This document shows positions 40,578 to 50,895 of a stretch of 64,000 bases of DNA, piece after piece (positions within the stretch are counted from its first letter, which is position 1; each line of letters begins with the position of its first letter). A program made the position numbers and the translations under genes. A model generated the notes under the pieces. The model did not search any database, had not been told where the DNA came from, and saw only the letters and a list, made by a program, of their open reading frames with translations. The stretch is from Massariosphaeria phaeospora (taxonomy: Eukaryota > Ascomycota > Dothideomycetes > Pleosporales), in the NCBI GenBank assembly GCA_011032825.1, contig JAADJZ010000006.1, forward strand, positions 1,116,001 to 1,180,000, written 5' to 3'.

Positions 40578-40621
40578 GGTGGCTCATCGGCTGTACCGGC
40601 TCATCCGGCGCACGGGCACTG
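40578..40621. repeat. Right terminal inverted repeat of the transposon
   Basis: 44 bp, the inverse partner of 38483-38526; followed by TA. Confidence 0.92.
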
Positions 40622-40623
40622 TA

Positions 40624-41048
40624 GAGTCTACCACCGTGATACCGAGCTAGCGAGACTCTCCAAGCCCCCGTTTGCCTCGCTAGCGCGCATAGAAAGCTCT
40701 CAATGAGCCCCAGCCTATTGCGCAGAACCGTTAGAACGCGTACATACAGAATCATGGTATTCATGACCGCATATGCGCGCTCGAAGATCCGAGCCGGCAT
40801 GGGCCACCCTGGGGTGGGTCCCGAGGGGGCAAGCCCAGCACCCTGGTTCAAGCAGTCCCATTTGACAAGACATTTTTGGCCCGGGCTTATAAGTCACTCC
40901 CGTAAGATGCAGGCCCGAACCAAAATCTCAAGTCAAGTGGAAGTGTCTAACGCAAGGTTCTGGGCCAGCCCCTCGGGAACCCTCCCGGGGTGCTCCATGT
41001 AAGGGATCTAGAAAGTAGGCATATCAGCTACTTGCAGAAGTCCTGCTC
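40624..41048. other. Intergenic, no gene seen
   Basis: Between the transposon and the RNase III-like relic. It is GC-richer (GGGTGGGTCCCGAGGGGGC near 40812-40830). No family resemblance in any frame. Confidence 0.45.
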
Positions 41049-41610
41049 TCAAGGGGAATGTAGGGTTGTGAACGTTACCATGAGACAAGCGTGCTTGTCG
41101 AAGCCAAGATGTTCGATGACGCGAATGACGGCCGCCTCTCCGCCATCTTAATAGACTGCGCCAGCCATAGCTTCGACGGTGGTAGCAAGCATCCTGGGGC
41201 TAGCGTGGCCACCATTTCCCTCAGACATGACGATGATGCGGCCGAGTCCGAGGCTCTCACCCACACGAGATAGGTTGGCATTGCCTAAGATGTCGTTGCG
41301 AAGCTCCGTCCAAGCGCCAGGAGGTTGCAATTGTCCTAACAGAGTGTGAATCAGATGACCTTGTTGGCTTTCGTGGTCTCGTACCTGCTCCGTCAGTGGC
41401 CTGATACCACATCTTGCAAAGGGCCTGCGCGAGAGCCACATCGCCAAGTACAGCAAGGCGCTTATTGTTCTTGACGCCTTCGAAGTTGTTGTTGACGACG
41501 AGAAATGTCGTCGGTGCCGCCATTTGAAGTGCCTCTGCACATAGCAATTTGTCGTTGAAGGTATAGGCGAGAATTTGCTCTGCCATGGCGATGTTCTCGT
41601 TGGCGTTCAT
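41049..41610 (-). pseudogene. RNase III-domain-like protein with premature stop
   Basis: Exons 41610-41385 and 41335 onward (49-bp GT-AG intron) encode a small RNase III-fold protein. It begins MNANENIAMAEQILAYTFND. It shows the family-like NNKRLAVLGDVALAQALCKMW (the place of the ERLEFLGDAVL signature, but with the acidic residues reduced to the single Asp) and LATTVEAMAGAVY. Immediately after AVY comes TAA (41150-41148), where family members continue with Glu/Gln-Asp-Gly-Gly. The same frame goes on as DGGEAAVIRVIEHLGF to a stop at 41049. The coding part before the stop is 137 residues. The reduced active site suggests that even the ancestor may have been a non-catalytic RNase III-like protein, as found in many fungi. 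It could still be a truncated but expressed gene. Confidence 0.7.
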
Positions 41611-41996
41611 GGTGTGTGGTGGATGCAAGGTATGTTTGAGTGATGAATTGCAAGGTGGAATATTTGTGCATTGGGATAAGCATTGAGCCATGTTATATAC
41701 GTAGGAAGGGTGGCTGGGACCAAAGAATGCTGCCATGGAAACCCCGCACTAACACATGCTCCACTCTTATTACGCCTATGAGCTGTCCCACATTGCCAAC
41801 TCCTTTATATCCCATCATGTTGATTAGATAGTCAAACACTCAGCGTCATCATGATGGAAAGATTGGTTGCTGATGCAATGTTTCGTACATTCGTTGGTTT
41901 CTAGCAAGACAGCACAATATTGACATGAATAGAATAAAATTGAACGTTACTTTTCCACATCACCGATTAACCACCATTAGATAGTGCGCTTCTAAT

Positions 41997-43217
41997 CTAA
42001 CCGCGAATACCCTTCAAGAACCCAGCGTAGGCGGGCTTCTTGTTGTAGTTCTCGTCCCAAAGGAGAGCAGCACCCTCGCCAGTAAAGACACCCGGGATCC
42101 ACGAGTACTTGTCAGAGATACCCCAGACAGTCATACCCATGCAGCGCTTGACAGCGAGGCACGACTTGGCGACGCGCTCGTAGGCAGCGGCCTGGACCTT
42201 AAGCTTGTCGGCAGTGGCGGGGGTGTTCATGCGGAGATCGATCTCGGTGTAGATGACGTTAACACCCTCGTCAGCGGTCGCGTGGAAAGCAGCCTCGAGA
42301 GTCTTCTGATCGGGAGCCGCGCCAGGTGCAGTCGGGGTGGCCTCGCTGGCAAGATGGGCCTGGTAGCCGACACCGTCGATCTCGACGCCGTGAGACTTGA
42401 TGAGCTTGACGATTCGCTTCGCGCCTGCAGTCTTCTCGTTGTTGTACTCGAGGTTGTAGTCGTTGTAGAAGAGCTGGACCTTCTTATCGTACTTCCTGAC
42501 GAGGCTGAAAGCAATGGGGATGAAGGACTCTCCGATGGTGTCATACCTGGGGCATGTTAGCTATGGAAGCAGGAGTCATGTCAACACTTCAACTTACCAG
42601 ACGCTCTTGCGGTACGTGCCATCCTCGTTCAAGGCCTCGTTCACTACGTCCCATCGAGTGCAGACGCCGCGGTACCGGGTGACCAATTTCTTGATATGAT
42701 TCTCCATGACGCCGATGAGCGTCTTGTTGTCGAAGCCGCCCTCGGAGACCCAGAGCGGAAGCTGGCTATGCCACACGAGTGTGTGGCAGTGGAGCTGTAG
42801 GTGGTTCTTCTTCGCGAACTCGGCGTAGCGGTCGGCGTCGGTCAAGGTGAAGTTGTTGCGCGAAGGCTCGGTGCTCTCCCACTTCATGGCATTCTCCGGT
42901 GTCATTCTAGATCTTCATCAGCACGGACATTCGACCAAGCTCAAGGAATACTCACGAGTTGAAGTCCTGGTGGATGATCTCAGGCTCCCTGGGTTCGTCT
43001 CGGAGCGTCACTGCTGCGCCGATGAAGCTCCTTCCTCGCTTCTGCATAGCCTTGTAGAGGCTGTCCTCCTTCTCCGGCTTGTCATGCTTGTTGTCCTTGG
43101 GCTTTGTACTGCGTCTTCGTCAGCGAAACTTGCATGCGTTCAGGAACAAGTGCCAACATACGGGACAGCAATGACGGAGCCGGCCAGGGCTAGGGTGACA
43201 AGGTTGGAGAAATGCAT
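41997..43217 (-). CDS. Secreted endo-1,4-beta-xylanase, glycoside hydrolase family 10
   Basis: Four exons on the minus strand: 43217-43162, 43108-42956, 42906-42598 and 42546-41997. The introns are 49-53 bp with GT-AG ends, and the joined frame is 355 residues. The N-terminus is a signal peptide (MHFSNLVTLALAGSVIAVP), followed by a short Lys/Asp-rich stretch. The GH10 barrel is clear from FNSMTPENAMKWE, LHCHTLVWHSQLPLWV, WDVVNEALNEDG (acid/base Glu), LFYNDYNLEYNN, GVGYQAHL, VIYTEIDLR (nucleophile Glu) and MTVWGISDKYSWIPG. It would cut the xylan backbone of plant cell walls outside the cell. No carbohydrate-binding module is attached. The promoter has a TATA box about 80 bp upstream and a GGCTAA site. 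Both catalytic residues are intact. Confidence 0.96.
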
Positions 43218-43296
43218 GGTGAGATCGAAGGGAAGATGCTGTGGCAAAGTCGCTTGGAGGCTGCTTTGATGCCCCTGGAAGAGCCTGCATCTCGTC

Positions 43297-43306
43297 TTAT
43301 ATATAA
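43297..43306 (-). promoter_or_regulatory. TATA box of the xylanase gene
   Basis: TTATATATAA about 80 bp upstream of the xylanase ATG. Confidence 0.6.
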
Positions 43307-44860
43307 CTGTTCGACGGTTATTGTCGTCTTCTGGAAGTTCAAGGTGGTCGCAGTTTAACCGGGCTAGCGGTACGCCAAGTCGATACCCGTGGGCATTTCC
43401 CGGGGACCAGATCATTCCCCAGATGCACTACGCCACCCACGCGGGGTCATCTAAAATAGTCCATATATTAGCCGGCTTGGAGCCCCGGAAACCCGGGGAA
43501 CGAACGACAGCTGGGTCTAGCTCTGTGCACTCCCAGGGCGACGTCTGAGCCTCGGTTCTTGGCCCTTGCATCGAGATGGTTGTTGTGAAAGCCATTATTT
43601 GCCTCATCTCGATTTAACCACCTGGTGATGGGGAGATTACGCACTTCATTGCGCCCGCGATGCCGCTGTGAGGGGCGACGTGCTTTTCGACTCGTACGAA
43701 GGTGAACGCTAGTGCAGGTACGAGGTCCATGACGAGATTAGACCGCGATCGGCGCAACATTAAGTGTTAGCTCAACTGGTTACGGGACGATCCAGATGCT
43801 GTGTTGAGAACTCTCTTTGTGTCCTGCATTCAGGCAACCAAGAAAACTGTAGATCTGATGTTCTCGTCCATGCCTAAATCCCCTCGATGGGCATCATACT
43901 GGAGACGATGACTGATGCGGCGTCTGGATGACTTGTTGAGAAGCCAAAAAAGGCAAGGAGGGATTGGGTTGGGGTCCTCACTCAATTATGCACATTCATC
44001 TTCACATCGCTTCCGTCTCGAACTCCTGTCTCCACTCTTTGTATCAATTGTGCATTGTGCCCAGTTATCGAGGATGCCTCTATGTGTTCCCAAGAATGGG
44101 CGATTGAAGGCCTGTAAACAATGTGCGGTTGAGCGAAATGGAGTTCCGGCTGTTCAAGAGTAGCGCCGCAATGCCTGGAGAAGCCAGGTCTTGTGAACCT
44201 GAGCCTTGGGATCATGTCATGGGTGTGAGTTCATCAAGTTCATCTTGTGAGGGACTCATGAGTTACACTACAGCAAACCCCTTCTTCTATATAAAGGCGT
44301 CTGCAGATTAACGTCTAACTCGTTGGCCAAGATCGCAATCCAAAATTCTATATCAACAACAAGTCCACAATGCTCTACCGAATCCAACGTGAGATCTTCA
44401 TGATAACAGCAAGGCCGTCGACAATACTGTCTAGTCTCCAAAAGAATATTGTCGGTTTCATGGGCGCTCGCGACTTTCACCCACCCACATTATTCAACAT
44501 GCACTCAACTATTTCCCGATGAATTCAGAACAGCTTGGGTTCCGTAGAGATGGGTGTGACGTACCATAAAACTCCTGCTTATGCGGGAGCATGTGTGAGT
44601 GAATGGATTGCTTCAGCAGCCTATCGCTTGTCCGTTGCTGCCGCACAACTCGCGGGAGCGAGGGAAAGAGTCTCGCAATCACAGAACCCCATCGTATAAA
44701 TTACCCATCAATTCGATGCATCATCCCACACTCCCACACCACCTCCAACCTCCAACCTCCGAACTCAACCACGAAGTTCCCACTCCGCTGCCTTCAACTC
44801 CTCTCCAAATCGCTCAAACCCCGAACCAGCGTTTCTATCCAAAGCTTCGCTGCAACCGAA
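43307..44860. other. Intergenic, no convincing gene
   Basis: 1.55 kb. The first 300 bases serve the xylanase promoter and contain GC-rich words such as CCCGGGG (possible carbon-repressor sites). A TATA-like TATATAAAG lies at 44287-44295 but no credible frame follows it. A TATAAAT near 44694 precedes the next gene. Confidence 0.45.
43468..43473 (-). promoter_or_regulatory. Candidate XlnR/Xyr1 site (GGCTAA) of the xylanase gene
   Basis: GGCTAA on the minus strand, about 250 bp upstream of the ATG. A second GGCTAR-type word (GGCTAG) is on the plus strand near 43362. GGCTAR is the known core for xylanase activators, but so short a word is weak evidence. Confidence 0.35.
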
Positions 44861-45214
44861 ATGGCCAAAGTCAAGGACTTCGTGGCAACCCCAATTCGTC
44901 AACGCCAGATCCTGAACCTTGGCACCGGAGTCATCCTCGACTACTGGAAGATCACCGAGGACGGCGTCATGACCAAGGTGGAGGCCAAGATGGAGCGGTC
45001 CCAGTACTTCAAGGTCATCGTCGTGGCCCCAGAACTACTGGACATCTTCAAGGACCAGCACGAGATAAACTCGAGGCGCAAATTTCAGCTGGAACCGCTC
45101 CCGAGAAACCCGCAAGTCGCGATCTTGGTTGAGGTCGAGTAAGTTTGCTGTTCAATTGTTTGATGGCGTACTAACTGAAATAGCCGCTCCGACAATCAGC
45201 TTCAAGATGGTTGA
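44861..45214 (+). CDS. Small orphan protein, two exons
   Basis: Exons 44861-45138 and 45184-45214 join to 102 residues. The 45-bp intron has GTAAGT at the donor, the lariat sequence TACTAAC and a TAG acceptor, which makes the splice convincing. The ATG has a good context (CGAAATGGCC). The open frame reaches back to 44603, but that part reads like leader. The protein begins MAKVKDFVATPIRQRQIL; it has alternating hydrophobic and charged residues (YWKITEDGVMTKVEAKM, YFKVIVVAPELLDIF) suggesting a small alpha/beta fold, and no signal peptide. Function unknown. Confidence 0.65.
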
Positions 45215-45881
45215 AGCCCGAAGTTTTGGACGTGACTAGCCGCTTAGAGCTTTCACTGTGGTCGGCATAGTTATGGCTTTGAAGCGAACTGTGGGACAGC
45301 CGTGCTATATACCCGGGATTGGCCGTCTCTCAGCTGCAGTTAGATGTTGAATGCATATGCAAATAAACTTTCACCTTGATTTTGTCTAAGTATAACGATG
45401 ACCAGAAGATCTTAAAACTATACAGATCATTTAATCTAAGCTTAATCCTAGCCATTGTTATAGTGGTTGCATGCCGGATTGGTGCTTCAAGTGAAATAGT
45501 GAATGGATGTAGTGACTTTGCATTAGCGCCATGATGACTAAGACATTCTGGATTATCGTGAAGCAGATATCAATCCTGTCGCATTCTGATAAGCTACATC
45601 AAGTGAGTGCCAGTATCTCTGGTCAAGCTGTGAAATGGAGGGAAATCAGTGTCAAGCCCAGCCTGGCATGCCTGCTTGGAGTGAATACGCTGTCTGCCAT
45701 CTGTAAGCGCGCTCAGGATAACAATTAATTTGAGCATCAAAACAATTTGCTTGCCTACGTTATAACTCTCTATAAAAGATCAACTATTGCACTATCTGAC
45801 CTGCGCCCTCGTCGTTAGCTATCGAGAACCACCCGTATTGCATTACAAGACACCAATACCAATAGCGCAAGTCAAATCAGC
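45215..45881. other. Intergenic, AT-rich
   Basis: No gene is recognised. A TATA box, TATAAAAG, lies at 45771-45778, about 104 bp before the ATG at 45882. Confidence 0.45.
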
Positions 45882-46554
45882 ATGGCGAGCACATCGCCTA
45901 CCTCGCACAATATAAAAACGCCGTTTCCGGCTCACCGTATCCAGGACTTCCATAAATTCGCAGTCTCGAACGTCATCCTCTACAAGTTGCACGATAAGGT
46001 TACCCATCTAGAAGCCACCTTACACAATGCTGAGTTCGACGAGCTCCTCATAACCGATCTGCGCATTCTCCAAGTGTTGGAGTATCCGCCTGAGGTTACC
46101 AACCAATCCGCGGAAGAACTTCGTCTTGACCGACTAACGCTGGACGTTCAGGACAGATTTGCCTACGCACTTTGACCGCGACGATATTTTCAGATCGAAT
46201 CCTCGCTTGCTCCAGATATTGGAACAGCCCGCGGAAGTAAACGCGTACCGTATGTTCCGGCTGATTCCCATGAATCCCATCAAAGCAGATCACGCAAGCA
46301 AACCCCGGGTAGGTTTGGTTGTCGAAGCTCGTCACCCATACTTGGACTTTCTCGAACTTCGTCAGGAACGATATCCGAAAGGGCCGCCGACTCGAAAGGA
46401 GGTTGACACAATTGCGGAGAGCCTTGGTAGGCCGCCTGAAAATGTAAGGCGTGAGTTGACGGAACACTGGGATCTGGAGAACTCGACCATGGCGGAGACT
46501 GGGAGAAGTGTGCGGAAGATGGTGCTTGGCGAAGATCCCTACTATGCTCAGTAG
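45882..46554 (+). CDS. Uncharacterised protein with one C-terminal GRP/WY repeat module (gene model unresolved)
   Basis: Two overlapping frames probably belong to one gene. The first (45882-46175, MASTSPTSHNIKTPF) starts behind a TATA box and ends at TGA; the second (open from about 46130 to 46554) is shifted by one base. The joining intron or frameshift cannot be fixed by eye. A CTAAC and a TTCAG lie near 46134-46152, but the phase does not fit a simple splice. Both halves contain a similar phrase, LRILQVLEYPPEV and PRLLQILEQPAEV, so there is an internal duplication. The C-terminal part, from RHPYLDFLELRQERYPKG to VLGEDPYYAQ, matches the repeat module found twice in the next gene (46926-49547). 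Function unknown; the gene may be broken or spliced. Confidence 0.5.
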
Positions 46555-46925
46555 CTGAGATGGGGTTAGTTTGGCTCGTGACCGGTATAATGAGGTGTTT
46601 CACCGATGATTGAATTTCAGACTGCGTACGATGGTTCTTTACAATGCTTCGCCGAGTCAGTGACCGGACCATTGTATATTCACAATTTCGCCTTTAGAAA
46701 TATGATAGGAGAGATTGTTTCACATTTTTTATCAATAGCACCATCGGGAGTGCATTATGCAGTGACAGAGTGTATAGCAATTAGCAACAGTGCAGCCAGA
46801 ACCCTCACTATGTAGCAGGTGGTCTATTTCTTCCCATCAACGAATCCATCCACCTCCTGTAATCCCTACCCAACTTCTTTGTATTGCCTCAACTACTCCT
46901 CCTCAAGACCACGAACACCGCGAAC
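46555..46925. other. Intergenic, leader of the next gene
   Basis: AT-rich promoter followed by a C/T- and A-rich leader (CCATCCACCTCCTG and CCTCAACTACTCCTCC). No gene is seen. Confidence 0.45.
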
Positions 46926-49547
46926 ATGAACACCGTCGATATGGCCCCCAAACGGAAGCCACAACCTTCGAAGCTGTCGCTGGACCCGAAGCGTAAGTTG
47001 AGCGGAGACAAAGAAGATGCTCCAGTGAGCAAAAAGCAGAAGACAGGGGAAACTTCAAAGGTTGTGGCTGTGGACCAAGAACTGAAATCAAAGGTGGTAG
47101 TCCCAGCCAAGTCGAAGCCCCCTAAAGCTCAGCGAAAGCCTCAAGCCGACCGCAAAATGGATGACATCTCGTCAGCAGCCAATAAGCTGAAACTGAGCTC
47201 GACTAAACCTTCTTCGAAGGTACCGAAAGCGGGTGGTATCAAATTGGATGGTTCGGACGAGGAATGGCAGTACATCACAGAGGAGCTTAAGCGACAATTA
47301 ACGGTGCGAGAACTGAAGAAAACACTCGGCAGTCGGAAAGTCGATACATCTTTCGTCGGAGAGATAGAGAAAGAGGCTCGAGAAACAGCGGATACGATCA
47401 ACTTCGCTACAGAGCTTCAAAAAGCCCAATATATCGCCCACGAGATGGTGCGCCAGGTCAAGACGAAAGAAGGGCCATCTCGGAAAAAGCATCGTAAGCA
47501 AAAAGAGGCACAGGAATCTGTAGGACCTCGAGAAGCAATCGAAGGACTCCTCGAGGAAGACGATTTCGCAACATTCTTTACTTACGTCGATACGTGGGAG
47601 CGTCGTAGCGGAAAAGACCCTAAATTTAGGACTCGAGTTCGCCAGCAGATTCGTAAGATCATCAAGAAGGCCCCAAAGATCGCGCGTCATCACAACGAGT
47701 ACGCTCGGGCGCGCAATGCCACTCAGGAGAAATCTATTTGGCATTTGCCCATCTTCGAGGATCTCGAGGTCGATCCTACACCACCGGTGTCGGCTTCGAG
47801 TGAGTCTAGCACGTCAAGTAAAGACGATACCGACACGGAGGCCGAGGGTGAGGAGAGCGAGATCCCGGATGATGATGCGGACGAAGGCAAAGTTGAAGAG
47901 AGCGAGATCGCCGAGGACGATACTGAAGAGAGCGAGGTCTCCGAGGATTCTACGGACGGACTTGTTGATGAGTTAATGACTGCCCGCGGCACGACTATAC
48001 GGGTTGTTCATTATAAAGGCCTCGGAGACGTGGAACTGTGGGGAAGTAGTTGGGGAGGTCCCGGGGATCCTCTCCCTGCCAATCTTCGAGAATTCGTGGA
48101 AGAAGAGATGTTTGATCGTAAGCTTGGCAGTAAGCACCGTCCCATCGTAATCAACAGCTCCGACGATGAAGATGCTGAAAACGACGAGTTGGAAGTGGAC
48201 GAGGGCCAACAAGAAGTTGAAGATGACCGTTGTAAAGACGAGGCCGAACTTGAGGACTCCAAATCTGAGGATTTGGAGATTGACGAACCTGAGATGAAAG
48301 ATGTCGGAAACCGCGCATCGGAAGTCGAAGCTGGGGTCGATGATGCCGAAATCGGTCAGTCAGGTATCGAGGAGTCCGAAGTGGAAGACGCTCCGGGCGA
48401 AGGTGATGATCTCGACAAGCCGAAACAGGATGAGACTGACGTCGAAATGGTTGAGGTTGATGACCCCGACAAGTCGAAGAAGGACGACTCTGACGTCGAA
48501 ATGACTGAGGTAGATTACTCCGGCGCCGACGAGTCTCAGCCGGACGAGGACGATGATCAACAGTCTAGCGATAGCAGCGATGTCCACATGCTCTCAGCTA
48601 GCCAAGTTTCCGATAGTTTGAAACACTATCGAACCAAGGTCCATGGTCAGAACGCAGATGAGACTCCTGAAGATGAAACCAACTCTCAGGTTCTGAGCTC
48701 AGATGAGCATCCTGAAGAAGAGCCTCAAGCTCCACAGGTCGTGGACAACGGCGAGCAAGAAGGGACGCAGAGTTCGGATCAGCAGGCTAATACTAGTAAT
48801 TCTTCGAAAGGGGAGATGCATCGGACGTTCGACAAGCCTTTGAACAAGATGCAAACCAAGATCCTCAAGGATCATGAAGAGAAGCACCAGAAAGCGATCC
48901 AGCGAATTTTCGAAAAGCTGCCGCAAGATACCCCATCAGGTAAAGCACGCGCCGAAGCACTCAAAGCAGCCTTCTCGAAACCGGCACCTCCGCCCCCATT
49001 CTTGGACCCAGATCGCCATGCCTTCCTCCATTGGCTGTACCACCTGCAACAGCGATTCCCGAAGCACAACTGCGACTGGGATCTTGCAAACATCCTAGCT
49101 GCGCGAATGGGCCGTCCTGCACACGAAGTGCACGACGAGATCAATCGTCGGTGGTCACTCGAGAACGACCGTGGGCTCCCAGGCGCGAACAAGCCGGGCC
49201 AGTGGTACCGAGAGCGTCGCCTCGAGCAGCTGGGCGACGATCCTGTTTACGCGGTCTCCAAGCAGGACGTACTCATGGGTAGAATATCTCCCCGTACAGG
49301 GTCCTTGGATCCCAACCGCCATGCTTACCTGCATTGGCTGGCTCTTCGACAAGATCGATACCCCAAGTTCCGTTGTACTCCCGCGGAAGCCAAGGTCATC
49401 GCGGAGAACACGGGCCGTCCGGAAGCTGAGGTTTTCCTCGAGATCAACGTGCAGTATGCCGTTGAACATTCTTTGGACGCTCAGTGGTACCTGGACCATC
49501 GTCGTGAGCGTTTGGGAGATGATCCGATCTACCCAGTATCGAAGTAG
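46926..49547 (+). CDS. Acidic nuclear-type protein with two C-terminal repeat modules
   Basis: A single-exon protein of 873 residues counted from the first ATG (46926); a second ATG follows five codons later. The N-terminal ~75 residues are basic with nuclear-localisation-like stretches (APKRKPQPSK, SKKQKTGE). A helical part includes EELKRQLTVRELKKTLG and FATFFTYVDTWERR. The centre (about 290-600) is strongly acidic, with a SUMO-interaction-like PIVINSSDDED and short repeats around DVEMVEVDD and DVEMTEVDY. The last ~180 residues hold two copies of an ~80-residue module, DPDRHAFLHWL to DDPVYAVSK and DPNRHAYLHWL to DDPIYPVSK, each with a conserved GRP, E(I)N and WY. The neighbouring upstream gene carries a third copy. 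The module looks all-helical and might bind nucleic acid or protein; this is inference. No known family recognised. Confidence 0.82.
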   Translation: MNTVDMAPKRKPQPSKLSLDPKRKLSGDKEDAPVSKKQKTGETSKVVAVDQELKSKVVVPAKSKPPKAQRKPQADRKMDDISSAANKLKLSSTKPSSKVPKAGGIKLDGSDEEWQYITEELKRQLTVRELKKTLGSRKVDTSFVGEIEKEARETADTINFATELQKAQYIAHEMVRQVKTKEGPSRKKHRKQKEAQESVGPREAIEGLLEEDDFATFFTYVDTWERRSGKDPKFRTRVRQQIRKIIKKAPKIARHHNEYARARNATQEKSIWHLPIFEDLEVDPTPPVSASSESSTSSKDDTDTEAEGEESEIPDDDADEGKVEESEIAEDDTEESEVSEDSTDGLVDELMTARGTTIRVVHYKGLGDVELWGSSWGGPGDPLPANLREFVEEEMFDRKLGSKHRPIVINSSDDEDAENDELEVDEGQQEVEDDRCKDEAELEDSKSEDLEIDEPEMKDVGNRASEVEAGVDDAEIGQSGIEESEVEDAPGEGDDLDKPKQDETDVEMVEVDDPDKSKKDDSDVEMTEVDYSGADESQPDEDDDQQSSDSSDVHMLSASQVSDSLKHYRTKVHGQNADETPEDETNSQVLSSDEHPEEEPQAPQVVDNGEQEGTQSSDQQANTSNSSKGEMHRTFDKPLNKMQTKILKDHEEKHQKAIQRIFEKLPQDTPSGKARAEALKAAFSKPAPPPPFLDPDRHAFLHWLYHLQQRFPKHNCDWDLANILAARMGRPAHEVHDEINRRWSLENDRGLPGANKPGQWYRERRLEQLGDDPVYAVSKQDVLMGRISPRTGSLDPNRHAYLHWLALRQDRYPKFRCTPAEAKVIAENTGRPEAEVFLEINVQYAVEHSLDAQWYLDHRRERLGDDPIYPVSK

Positions 49548-49845
49548 AGAACAAGCTAGGTGGATCTTGTTTAGTTGTTTGGGGAACGACTGCCACTGTT
49601 CGTACCCGCTGGGTAGGTGAGCTAGAATAAGAAGGCTTCGCTTCGGGCCTAGTACAATAGCCTTACTATTTAGATAATTACAATGTTGAAGAGATTTTTC
49701 TTTACCCAAGACACAGTATTTGATAACGTGCACTTACAATGTTTTGCCCACACTTTGTGCGCAACGATGACTTCTGTCTTCTTTTAGTAGCACCTGCTGT
49801 CGTTCCAAATTTGGTTTTCAATGTCTGAGGTTGTTGCACCGATAT

Positions 49846-49879
49846 TGTCAAGTCCACCATACTGTCAAGTCCACCATTG
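49846..49879. repeat. 17-bp direct repeat x2
   Basis: TGTCAAGTCCACCAT occurs at 49846-49860 and again at 49863-49877, in the region between the repeat-module gene and the SDR gene. The surrounding 440 bp (49548-49991) holds no gene. Confidence 0.8.
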
Positions 49880-49991
49880 GTATGAAGAATTGAGTTTGTG
49901 TGATGACAACTATCGTGAATTCTCGAAATCTTGGCCCAAATGCCTCTGTTGTTATGTAATTCTATCAACTGAGAGAATCGTGTCCATGCGC

Positions 49992-50801
49992 CTACCAAGG
50001 CCTGGATCCCTCCTCCCCGTTCTCCTGGAATATCACCTTCCCAACAAACTGGTCCCTCTCACCCTCGACACACTGCCTCACAATCGCAGCCCCATCTTTG
50101 GGTGGCCTCCCGTAGTTCCTCGTAAAGTCACCGCCAAAGTCTGTGGCACACAGTCCTGGATCCACGCCCCAGAACTTAGTGCCCGGAACACACTTCTTCC
50201 AGTACTGCAAATGCATGTTGATAGCAGCCTTGGAAGCGCTGTAGGGCGCGAGCGCAAGACCCATGGGAGTCTCCTCAGCTGCCTCGGTCCAGCCGATGGA
50301 ACCCATGGACGACGACATGACCACAACCTTCGAGTTCGACGACTTTTCGAGCAGCAGGAAGAAGGCTTGGGTAACTTCGACGGTTCCGAAGACGTTGACC
50401 TGGAAGATATAGAGCCAGTCGTCGCGGCTGGCGGCACTGCCGTTCTTGGTCGAGATGCCCGCGTTGTTAACGAGGATGTCAAGACGGCCATGGTCCATGG
50501 TCACTTTCTCAACGGCGTCATTGATGCTTTCCGATGAGGCAATGTCAATTTGGATAGTGGAGATGGTAGTTTCGTCGTTGGTCTTCGATGACTTGATCTT
50601 TTCGACGGCTTCTTCGCCGCGGGAGACGTTGCGTGCTCCTATGAGGATCGTGTAGGGCTTCTTCGACTCGGAGAGGACTTGCGCGATAGCGAAACCGATG
50701 CCTTGGTTTCCACCTGGCATTCATGTCAACATTTTTCTGGTACAAGGTGCGCTGGTGGGTGCAATACCTGTGATGAGAACGACGGGAATCGATGAGGCCA
50801 T
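49992..50801 (-). CDS. Short-chain dehydrogenase/reductase (carbonyl-reductase-like)
   Basis: Two exons on the minus strand, 50801-50768 and 50713-49992, separated by a 54-bp GT-AG intron; 251 residues. The splice recreates the Rossmann motif: MASSIPVVLITGGNQGIGFA, with TGxxxGIG at residues 11-18. Other family marks are LDILVNNAG, the catalytic YxxxK (APYSASKAA) and VDPGLCATDF, where PG-x-T follows the active site. It is a classical NAD(P)H-dependent SDR, nearest in look to fungal carbonyl reductases that act on small carbonyl compounds. The substrate cannot be told. A TATA box (TATATAAA, 50888-50895 on the minus strand) lies about 87 bp upstream. The C-terminus, ENGEEGSRPW, has no targeting signal. 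Confidence 0.93.
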
Positions 50802-50887
50802 TATGAAGAGTACTATTGGACGATGAAAGAATTGTTGGAGGACTGAATGATTTGCTGGATGATTGAATGTGCACTGGATCAACCGAG

Positions 50888-50895
50888 TTTATATA
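50888..50895 (-). promoter_or_regulatory. TATA box of the SDR gene
   Basis: TATATAAA on the minus strand, 87 bp before the ATG. Confidence 0.55.

Larger units (their letters stand above)
38483..40621 (-). mobile_element. Fot/pogo-type (Tc1-mariner superfamily) DNA transposon
   Basis: A 2139-bp element bounded by 44-bp terminal inverted repeats (38483-38526 and 40578-40621) that differ at one position only. It is flanked on both sides by TA (38481-38482 and 40622-40623), the target duplication of the Tc1/mariner/pogo group. The ends start CAGTGCCCGTGCGC. Inside is one transposase gene on the minus strand with a DDD catalytic triad and N-terminal HTH domains. The near-identical repeats point to a recent insertion, but the transposase carries a frameshift (next entry), so the copy may need a helper element. 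Confidence 0.92.
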
